The position numbers and the translations under genes were made by a program. 5,223 nt of DNA from Eubacterium sp. (GTDB taxonomy: Bacteria; Bacillota; Clostridia; Lachnospirales; Lachnospiraceae), in NCBI GenBank assembly GCA_021442545.1, contig JABUSX010000292.1, positions 1 to 5,223 of the forward strand. The letters are read 5' to 3'. Positions 1 through 4,518 of this stretch are shown piece by piece (within the stretch, counting starts at the first letter, position 1; each line of letters begins with the position of its first letter). The notes under the pieces were generated by a model. That model saw only the letters and a list, made by a program, of their open reading frames with translations, ran no database searches and was not told the DNA's origin.

Positions 1-13
1 CCCAAAAGCTGCC

Positions 14-811
14 TCAGGGTTTCAGGAAGGGGACCAGGCCGTCGTGGTCATTGTCATCATCCGCTATGACATCGGCGACAGCCTTGACATTATCTACGGC
101 ATTTTTCATGGCGATGCCCAGACCGGCGGCCTGCAGCATGGTAATGTCGTTTTCTTCGTCACCTGCGGCAAGGGTGTTTTCGATCGGAACGTCCAGCATC
201 CTGCAGAGGTGTCTGACCGCGTTCCCTTTTCCGGCTGTTTTCGGGAAAATATCCAGGTAGTAATCATGTGAAAAAACGAAGTCAAGCTCGTCGCCGAAGC
301 GCCGCTCCAGTCTGTGCTGAACTTCTTCCAGACGTTTGCGGTTTTCGAGATTGATCATCAGCATCTTGCAGGGTTCGTTCTGCAGTTCTTCCATGATATT
401 CGGGTTGATGATCACCGGCATTACGGTTCCGTTCATGTAATATTCGACCTCCGGAGAATATTTCCGGACGACAAAATAGCGGCCCTGATATGTCTGGATA
501 TGAATGCCTTCTTCATCTGCAATGGCGATAAGATCTCTGACAACCTCCATGGGGACGTGAATTTCCAGAATCGGTTTTTCAGCGTCATTGTCATAGATCA
601 TGGCGCCGTTGAAAATTGACATATAACTGTGCGGAAAATTCAGTCCCAGACGATCCCGGAGTTTAAGTGCACTGGAAAGAGCACGGCCTGTTGACATAAC
701 GAACGAATTGCCGGCATCTACAAATTCTCTCAGGGCAGCATAGGTCTTCGGAGAGATGTTTTTATCGGTTGTAAGCAGCGTGAAATCCATATCGGAAAAA
801 AATATTTTCAT
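14..811 (-). CDS. Cof-type HAD-IIB family phosphatase
   Basis: Complete 265-residue protein of the haloacid dehalogenase superfamily, Cof/YidA-like branch: cytosolic, Mg-dependent hydrolases that remove phosphate from sugar phosphates, FMN/PLP-type cofactors or similar small molecules. Visible motifs: motif I DMDFT at residues 7-11 (nucleophile D7, acid/base D9), motif II STGR at 40-43, a motif III lysine in TAGKGNAV (K195), and motif IV GDEEND at 217-222. The stretch of about 85-185 between motifs II and III is the size expected of a C2-type cap. Length is typical for the family. The ATG is preceded by GGAG with a 5-nt spacer (817-820), and a good promoter lies just upstream, so it appears to be an independent unit divergent from rpmE. 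One oddity: the residue after the second Asp of motif I is Phe instead of the usual Gly. Substrate cannot be read from sequence. The family call is firm; the specificity is unknown. Confidence 0.93.
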   Translation of the reverse strand: MKIFFSDMDFTLLTTDKNISPKTYAALREFVDAGNSFVMSTGRALSSALKLRDRLGLNFPHSYMSIFNGAMIYDNDAEKPILEIHVPMEVVRDLIAIADEEGIHIQTYQGRYFVVRKYSPEVEYYMNGTVMPVIINPNIMEELQNEPCKMLMINLENRKRLEEVQHRLERRFGDELDFVFSHDYYLDIFPKTAGKGNAVRHLCRMLDVPIENTLAAGDEENDITMLQAAGLGIAMKNAVDNVKAVADVIADDDNDHDGLVPFLKP

Positions 812-825
812 CGGTTCTCCAATCC

Positions 826-840
826 CGGCCTTTCCGGCCG
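826..840 (-). other. Small GC-rich hairpin in the phosphatase 5' leader
   Basis: On the minus strand the leader reads CGGCC-GGAAA-GGCCG, a 5-bp stem with a 5-nt loop ending 5 nt before the GGAG ribosome binding site. It lies between the predicted transcript start (about 844) and the ATG at 811, so it would form in the mRNA. It is too short to be a recognisable riboswitch. It could modestly affect translation or be chance. Confidence 0.3.
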
Positions 841-850
841 CAGCAGAAAC

Positions 851-878
851 AGTATAGCATATTCGTTATGATTCACAA
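851..878 (-). promoter_or_regulatory. SigmaA-type promoter of the HAD phosphatase gene
   Basis: Read on the minus strand: -35 TTGTGA (873-878), a 16-nt spacer, and -10 TATACT (851-856) preceded by the TATGC extension. The predicted transcript start is a G near 844, giving a leader of about 33 nt before the ATG at 811. The -35 matches 4 of 6 consensus bases, the -10 matches 5 of 6, and the extended TRTG element is complete. It lies back to back with the rpmE promoter. Confidence 0.72.
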
Positions 879-922
879 CAGCCAGTTCCCGTGATACATG
901 CAAACTGCTTTGAAAAACTCCC

Positions 923-951
923 TTGCAATCTGAAAAACGGTGTGCTATATT
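923..951 (+). promoter_or_regulatory. SigmaA-type promoter of rpmE
   Basis: -35 TTGCAA (923-928), an ideal 17-nt spacer, and -10 TATATT (946-951) with the TGTGC extension just upstream (941-945). The predicted start is a G near 958, giving a leader of about 40 nt before the GTG at 998. I see no inverted repeat in or near it resembling a Zur operator, so zinc control is not supported. This is the best complete promoter in the window. Confidence 0.78.
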
Positions 952-985
952 TAGTAGGCTGTTTCAGGCAATTTGGACTCAGGAA

Positions 986-992
986 GAGGTGA
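986..992 (+). promoter_or_regulatory. Ribosome binding site that fixes the rpmE GTG start
   Basis: GAGGTGA is complementary to the 16S rRNA 3' end and lies 5 nt before the GTG at 998. It selects that GTG over any upstream in-frame start. An upstream TTG at 923 lies inside the -35 box, before the predicted transcript start. Confidence 0.8.
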
Positions 993-997
993 GATCA

Positions 998-1195
998 GTG
1001 AGAGAAGGAATCCATCCGGAATATCAGCAGGCAACGGTGACTTGCAACTGTGGAAATACATTTACAGTCGGTTCTACCAAAAAAGATATCCACGTGGAAA
1101 TCTGCTCCAAGTGCCATCCGTTCTATACAGGACAGCAGAAGGCTGCGCAGGCACGCGGACGTATCGAGAAATTCAATAAGAAATACGGCATGTAA
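998..1195 (+). CDS. rpmE: 50S ribosomal protein L31, zinc-binding (C+) type
   Basis: A 65-residue protein ([10 protein letters not shown]...NKKYGM) of the large ribosomal subunit, which in known ribosomes helps bridge the central protuberance to the small subunit. It has the classic L31 start REGIHPEY, the CNCG pair (C16, C18), the [10 protein letters not shown] motif (C36, C39) and the basic tail [11 protein letters not shown]. All four zinc-ligand cysteines are present, so this is the zinc-containing paralogue and not the cysteine-free L31 induced on zinc starvation. Length is normal. The GTG start is chosen because a strong GAGGTGA sits 5 nt upstream and because homologues begin with M(K/R)xGIHPxY. 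It is monocistronic here: own promoter upstream and a strong terminator 22 nt after the TAA. In many Clostridia I recall rpmE being followed directly by a DUF1385 gene, prmC and prfA; here a convergent gene intervenes. Confidence 0.97.
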   Translation: MREGIHPEYQQATVTCNCGNTFTVGSTKKDIHVEICSKCHPFYTGQQKAAQARGRIEKFNKKYGM

Positions 1196-1216
1196 TGTAT
1201 ATGACAAATTTCGAAT

Positions 1217-1248
1217 AAAAAAACCATCGCAGAAGCGATGGTTTTTTT
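1217..1248. terminator. Bidirectional intrinsic terminator between rpmE and the convergent secreted-protein gene
   Basis: Seven A (1217-1223), stem CCATCGC (1224-1230), loop AGAA, stem GCGATGG (1235-1241), seven T (1242-1248). Counting the A/T tracts the inverted repeat is 14 bp with no mismatch. For plus-strand transcripts the hairpin is followed by U7 and ends rpmE mRNA. For minus-strand transcripts the A tract becomes U7, and the hairpin lies about 50 nt past the TAA of the convergent gene. It therefore works in both directions. Confidence 0.93.
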
Positions 1249-1299
1249 ATTCCTGATGTATTTCCATGCATTCTCTGCAGATAGTTGCGGAGACACGTT

Positions 1300-2514
1300 T
1301 TATGAAATGCCCGGGGATACGGAAGACGGATTCAGTTCAACATATTCGCGGGCATATTCTTCTGTCAGAGTCTGACGGTTGTAGGCATAAACGGTAAAAG
1401 AAACAGAAGTAACGGGGGTTTCCGTGTTATCCTGCAGACCGGTCTGTTCCGGATTGCCGGACCGTGCAGCTGCTTCATCCTGCGCTGCCGGGCCGGGCGA
1501 TTCCGCATTTTCACGATTCTTTTCACTGTCTATTCCCGCCAACCCGGACAGGTCTGCCTGGGAAGCGTCCAGATCTCCGTTAAACCAGATAATTTCCGAT
1601 CGGGCGATCTTTCCGCCTGCCACATTGACGGACCAGCGGGGATCGCAGACTTTGCCGTTTATCAGGGCGTCCTCGATACCGAACATGATCTGAGAATCAG
1701 ACGTATTTATCAGACAGACATGAACGGAATATCCATAGGCACTGCGTTCCGGCAGACCGGTAATATACATGGCACAGAAATCGTTCTGAAAAACAGGGAT
1801 ATCGGATTCTCCAGGAGAATATCCTTCATAAACGGCAGCGTTTTCTCCCAGGGGAAAGATCGTAAAGGTTTCCCATAATATCGGAGGCAGCGTGGGATTT
1901 GTTTCGTTCGTGACCTTCAGAGTCAGAGTCACTTCCGTTACATCTTTGATCTGCGAAGTCATAAGACGGCCTTCTGTCCACTGCATTGCGGAACGCCCGT
2001 CTCTTCCGGCCTGGATACGGCGGCCCCAGGAGGGGTCGCACATGACTCCGTTTATCGAAACATCCTCTGCAAGAAAAAGATAGTCACTGTCTTCCGATTT
2101 GTTTGCGCAGTACATATCCCAGATATAGCTTCCGGCGGAATCCGTTCGGATCCGGCAGATCTCGACGCGGACAGATTCGTCATCGACAAGGATCAGCGAG
2201 AAATCTTCCGGAACCGTAGGATCCGGAAGGACCTGTTCCCGCTCGGAAGGCATTGATGAAGAGCCGGATTGTCCGTAAGCGGCTGATACAGGATCCGGCT
2301 GTTCCGAGACGGCTGATGAAAGAGCCGTTTGTCCGGAAAATGCGGATGATATTCTGTTTTGATCCGATCGGACGGCAGTTAAGTCTGAAGTGTTTTCTGC
2401 GGAAAAAACAGTCAGGGGGTTGAGAAGCAGTAAAACAAGACTGATTAACAGTATGAAAAGCCGGTTAAAATGCCGGATTGCATCAGAAAATATAAATTGT
2501 TTCATTTTGTTCAT
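1300..2514 (-). CDS. Secreted protein of unknown function with a duplicated CDPxW domain
   Basis: A 404-residue protein I cannot assign to a named family. The N-terminus is a Sec signal: basic start, hydrophobic core about residues 19-35, likely cleavage after VFS or FSA (38/39). There is no lipobox cysteine and no LPXTG anchor. Residues 40-100 are a Ser/Gln/Ala-rich linker with four degenerate decapeptides (50-89). Two related domains follow, about 105-222 and 240-395. Residues 146-184 and 277-315 align without gaps with 16 of 39 identities, including ING, CDPxW and a later Trp. The second copy carries an inserted low-complexity loop (about 325-366) before its last strands. All six cysteines are in the domains, three per copy. 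I recall similar 'VNG..CDPFW..V..GK' domains in clostridial exported proteins of unknown role; an all-beta fold is inference. GAGG is only 2 nt before this ATG and 11 nt before an in-frame ATG at codon 4 (2505), so either may be used. The gene converges on rpmE and has its own promoter. Confidence 0.85.
   Translation of the reverse strand: MNKMKQFIFSDAIRHFNRLFILLISLVLLLLNPLTVFSAENTSDLTAVRSDQNRISSAFSGQTALSSAVSEQPDPVSAAYGQSGSSSMPSEREQVLPDPTVPEDFSLILVDDESVRVEICRIRTDSAGSYIWDMYCANKSEDSDYLFLAEDVSINGVMCDPSWGRRIQAGRDGRSAMQWTEGRLMTSQIKDVTEVTLTLKVTNETNPTLPPILWETFTIFPLGENAAVYEGYSPGESDIPVFQNDFCAMYITGLPERSAYGYSVHVCLINTSDSQIMFGIEDALINGKVCDPRWSVNVAGGKIARSEIIWFNGDLDASQADLSGLAGIDSEKNRENAESPGPAAQDEAAARSGNPEQTGLQDNTETPVTSVSFTVYAYNRQTLTEEYAREYVELNPSSVSPGIS
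2248..2367 (-). repeat. Four degenerate 30-bp tandem repeats encoding a decapeptide linker
   Basis: Within the secreted protein, residues 50-89 divide into SDQNRISSAF, SGQTALSSAV, SEQPDPVSAA and YGQSGSSSMP, with loose consensus S-x-Q-x-x-x-S-S-A-x. At DNA level the plus strand shows recurring TGATxxxxGAxCCG and TTGTCCG / GTTCCGA blocks at about 30-bp spacing. The copies are diverged, so it is an old or relaxed array. It forms a flexible hydrophilic spacer between the signal peptide and the first folded domain. Confidence 0.6.
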
Positions 2515-2563
2515 ATCCTCGGAAAATCAGGAAATCCGGAAGGCTTTTATCGTTACCTGAAAA

Positions 2564-2574
2564 ATTTTATCACA
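2564..2574 (-). promoter_or_regulatory. Extended -10 promoter of the secreted-protein gene
   Basis: Read on the minus strand: TGTG-A-TAAAAT, with -10 TAAAAT at 2564-2569 (5 of 6 consensus bases) and the TGTG extension at 2571-2574. The start would be a G near 2557, with a leader of about 42 nt. There is no good -35 at 16-18 nt. A TTGAAA at 2599-2604 is 17 nt from a poorer alternative -10, TTTATT (2576-2581). Either could serve. Confidence 0.5.
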
Positions 2575-2630
2575 TAATAAAAGAACAAAGCGAGGCTTTT
2601 TCAACCCGGAATGCAGAAGTGAAGGAGATG

Positions 2631-2639
2631 TGTTATACT
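2631..2639 (+). promoter_or_regulatory. Extended -10 promoter of the DUF1385-prmC-prfA operon
   Basis: TGTG (2629-2632), T, then TATACT (2634-2639) matches the TRTGN-TATAAT extended -10 form seen at the other promoters here. The -35 region (about 2611-2617) is weak, which extended -10 promoters tolerate. Normal spacing puts the transcript start at A2646, the first base of an in-frame ATG. No stronger plus-strand promoter is visible between 2520 and 2618; a CATAAT at 2573-2578 lacks a -35. Confidence 0.5.
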
Positions 2640-2645
2640 ACTCGT

Positions 2646-3698
2646 ATGAATACGAAAAATGACTGCAGGTGCAATTCCGGAATCGGCGGACAGGCCGTTC
2701 TGGAAGGCATTATGATGAGAAACAAAGACAAATACGCGATCGCTGTCCGTAAGCCGGACGGGGAAATTGAGGTCCATACCGAAGATTATGTCGGTCTGGT
2801 CCGTTCGCCCGTCCCCGGAAAGATTCCGATCATCCGGGGCGTGATCGCATTTATAGAATCGCTGGTCGTCGGGATACGCTGCCTGATGTATTCAGCTTCT
2901 TTTTTTGAAGAAGAAGAGGATCAGAAGGAAACGAACAAAGACTCGACGGCAGACCGTACGGCCGGACAGGATGCGGAAGACGGGAAGCCGGCAGCGGATC
3001 GGAAGGAGTCCGGACAGGATATTAAGACAGCCTCCGGCCCGGCTGATAAGGACGAAAAGAAAAGCGATACGCTTTTTGTTGCAGGAACGCTGATCGTCTC
3101 GTTTGCCATGGCGGTAGGCCTCTTCATGGTTATTCCTTATGTTGTGTCAAGACTGCTGGGCAGTCTGACGGATAATCAGCTGATTCTTTCCATAGCAGAA
3201 GCCCTGATCCGTGTCGGTATTTTTCTGGGCTATCTTGTTGTGATCTCAAATCTGAAAGATATCCAGCGGACCTTTGCTTATCATGGAGCGGAACACAAAT
3301 GCATCAACTGTATTGAATCCGGAAAAGAACTGACGGTGGAAAATGTTCTGTCAAGTTCACGGCTGCACAGGCGCTGCGGAACCAGTTTTCTGTTTTTTGT
3401 TATTATCGTGAGTATCATTTTTCAGATGTTCATTTCGGTGGATTCCCGTGTGGCTCAGATTCTGATCCGTATTGCACTGATACCGGTAATTGCCGGTGTG
3501 TCCTACGAGATCATCCGCCTCGCCGGAATCAGCAATCATCCGGTTATGACGGCTCTCAGCAAGCCGGGAATGGCTCTGCAGAAGCTGACTACAAAGGAAC
3601 CGGATAAGGAGCAGGCTGAAGTTGCAATTCAGGCCGTGGAAGCCGTTTTTGACTGGAAAACGTTTCTGTCGGAGAACAAAACAAAAGATGTCGTTTAA
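2646..3698 (+). CDS. DUF1385 (YqhQ-like) integral membrane protein
   Basis: A 350-residue protein from the ATG at 2646. The family (COG3872, YqhQ-like) has been called a predicted metal-dependent enzyme, but I know of no established reaction. Landmarks: GGQAVLEGIMMR at 14-25 near the N-terminus, a hydrophobic stretch about 58-87, a charged linker about 87-141 (EEEE, many Asp/Lys/Gln), then hydrophobic helices about 143-164, 178-201, 247-263 and 271-288. Polar conserved blocks between them are YHGAEHKC at 212-219, HRRCGTSF at 241-248, SNHP at 296-299 and EPDKEQAEVAI at 318-328. The His/Glu/Cys residues of the two central blocks are the obvious candidates for metal binding. The frame is open back to a GTG at 2619 (nine more residues). 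I prefer 2646 because the predicted promoter overlaps 2629-2639 and neither upstream start has a well-spaced ribosome site. The 3' end overlaps prmC by 11 nt, so it is co-transcribed with prmC and prfA. Confidence 0.88.
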   Translation: MNTKNDCRCNSGIGGQAVLEGIMMRNKDKYAIAVRKPDGEIEVHTEDYVGLVRSPVPGKIPIIRGVIAFIESLVVGIRCLMYSASFFEEEEDQKETNKDSTADRTAGQDAEDGKPAADRKESGQDIKTASGPADKDEKKSDTLFVAGTLIVSFAMAVGLFMVIPYVVSRLLGSLTDNQLILSIAEALIRVGIFLGYLVVISNLKDIQRTFAYHGAEHKCINCIESGKELTVENVLSSSRLHRRCGTSFLFFVIIVSIIFQMFISVDSRVAQILIRIALIPVIAGVSYEIIRLAGISNHPVMTALSKPGMALQKLTTKEPDKEQAEVAIQAVEAVFDWKTFLSENKTKDVV

Positions 3699-4518
3699 AT
3701 CTGAATATGAAAAGGGACGACAGGTCCTGGAAAGAGCGGGCGTCAGGGAGGCGGATACAGATGCCCGCATTTTGCTGGAATATGTTGCGCAGATCGACCG
3801 AAGCTATTATTATCTCCATATGCACGAGGAAATGGATGCCCCGGATGCGGAAGAGTATGAAACTCTGATCAGACGCCGTGCGGAGCGGGAACCCCTGCAG
3901 TATGTGACCTCGGAAGCGCCGTTTTACGGAGAGATGTTTTATGTGACACCGGATGTGCTGATTCCCCGTCAGGACACGGAGGTTCTGGTGGAGGAAGTCC
4001 TGCGTTATGTAAACAGCGGCAGTACGGTTCTGGATATGTGTACGGGAAGCGGCTGTATTCTTCTGACAATCATCCGTCTGAGTCATGCCTGCGGAACCGG
4101 CGTGGATCTTTCGCCGGGAGCTTTGGCTGTTTTTGAACGAAACAGGAAAAGAATGGGTCTTGAAGCGGCGTGCATCCAAAGCAATCTGTTCGAACGGGTT
4201 GAAGGAAAATATGACCTGATTACGGCAAATCCGCCGTATATTGCATCGGGAGAGCTGTCTGTGCTGGATCCGGAAGTCCGTCTGTTCGAACCGCAGATGG
4301 CACTGGACGGCGGAAGAGACGGCCTGGAAATACTGAGACCTCTGATCCGTCATGCGGGAGAGTATCTGAAACCGGGGGGAAGGCTGTTTACGGAGATCGG
4401 CTGTGATCAGGGGGAAGAGACAGCTGCCTTGTTCCGGGAAAACGGCTACACCGGGGTGGCGGTCATTAAAGATCTGGAGGGACGTGACAGAGTCGTCACG
4501 GGATGCGGAAGTGTTTGA
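3688..4518 (+). CDS. prmC: Peptide chain release factor N5-glutamine methyltransferase
   Basis: A 276-residue cytosolic enzyme that transfers a methyl group from S-adenosylmethionine to the glutamine amide of the GGQ motif in RF1 and RF2, improving peptide release. The N-terminal helical substrate-binding domain covers about 1-85 and is followed by the signature IPRQDTE (92-98). The Rossmann methyltransferase core has motif I VLDMCTGSG (114-122), an acidic residue at the end of the second strand (D140) for the SAM ribose, and the catalytic NPPY (181-184) that holds the target glutamine. ALDGGRDGLE (205-214) and KPGGRLFTEIG (228-238) are also typical. Length is normal. The frame is open upstream to 3622, but that extension lies inside the DUF1385 gene and has no PrmC similarity; ATG 3688 gives the normal N-terminus. 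A GGAG at 3671-3674 is 13 nt away, longer than ideal, so translational coupling to the overlapping upstream gene is likely. The final 8 nt overlap the prfA start. Confidence 0.96.
   Translation: MSFKSEYEKGRQVLERAGVREADTDARILLEYVAQIDRSYYYLHMHEEMDAPDAEEYETLIRRRAEREPLQYVTSEAPFYGEMFYVTPDVLIPRQDTEVLVEEVLRYVNSGSTVLDMCTGSGCILLTIIRLSHACGTGVDLSPGALAVFERNRKRMGLEAACIQSNLFERVEGKYDLITANPPYIASGELSVLDPEVRLFEPQMALDGGRDGLEILRPLIRHAGEYLKPGGRLFTEIGCDQGEETAALFRENGYTGVAVIKDLEGRDRVVTGCGSV

Noticed and set aside
1..13. Terminator for the phosphatase gene
   Set aside because: Only 13 bases lie beyond its stop codon. They show no complete hairpin, and the rest is outside the window.
841..960. Zur operator or ribosomal-protein leader structure controlling rpmE
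   Set aside because: No palindrome of Zur type and no extended RNA fold were found in the divergent region or the 40-nt leader. The protein is the zinc-containing form, normally not Zur-repressed.
923..997. N-terminal extension of L31 from an upstream TTG
   Set aside because: That codon is within the -35 box and upstream of the predicted transcript start. The extension has no L31 similarity, and a strong ribosome site supports GTG 998.
2673..2704. GGQ tripeptide in the DUF1385 N-terminus as a possible PrmC substrate, like that of RF1
   Set aside because: GGQAV is the normal conserved start of the DUF1385 family and lacks the release-factor context around GGQ. The shared tripeptide is most likely coincidence.
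2900..3093. Seven-T run in the DUF1385 gene followed by an open alternative frame encoding a very basic 62-residue string
   Set aside because: It looks like a possible slippage site, but there is no downstream pseudoknot or strong stem. The basic alternative frame is what GA-rich codons for an acidic linker give by frame shift. The main frame continues intact into conserved DUF1385 blocks.
3622..3687. 22-residue upstream extension of PrmC
   Set aside because: It is the out-of-frame reading of the DUF1385 C-terminal codons, has no PrmC similarity, and ATG 3688 restores the normal length.
3589..4353. Long minus-strand open frame (254 codons) opposite prmC
   Set aside because: It lies wholly antisense to the 3' end of the DUF1385 gene and most of prmC, both well conserved. 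It has no ribosome binding site or promoter that I can see, and its translation shows no recognisable motif. It is a shadow frame.
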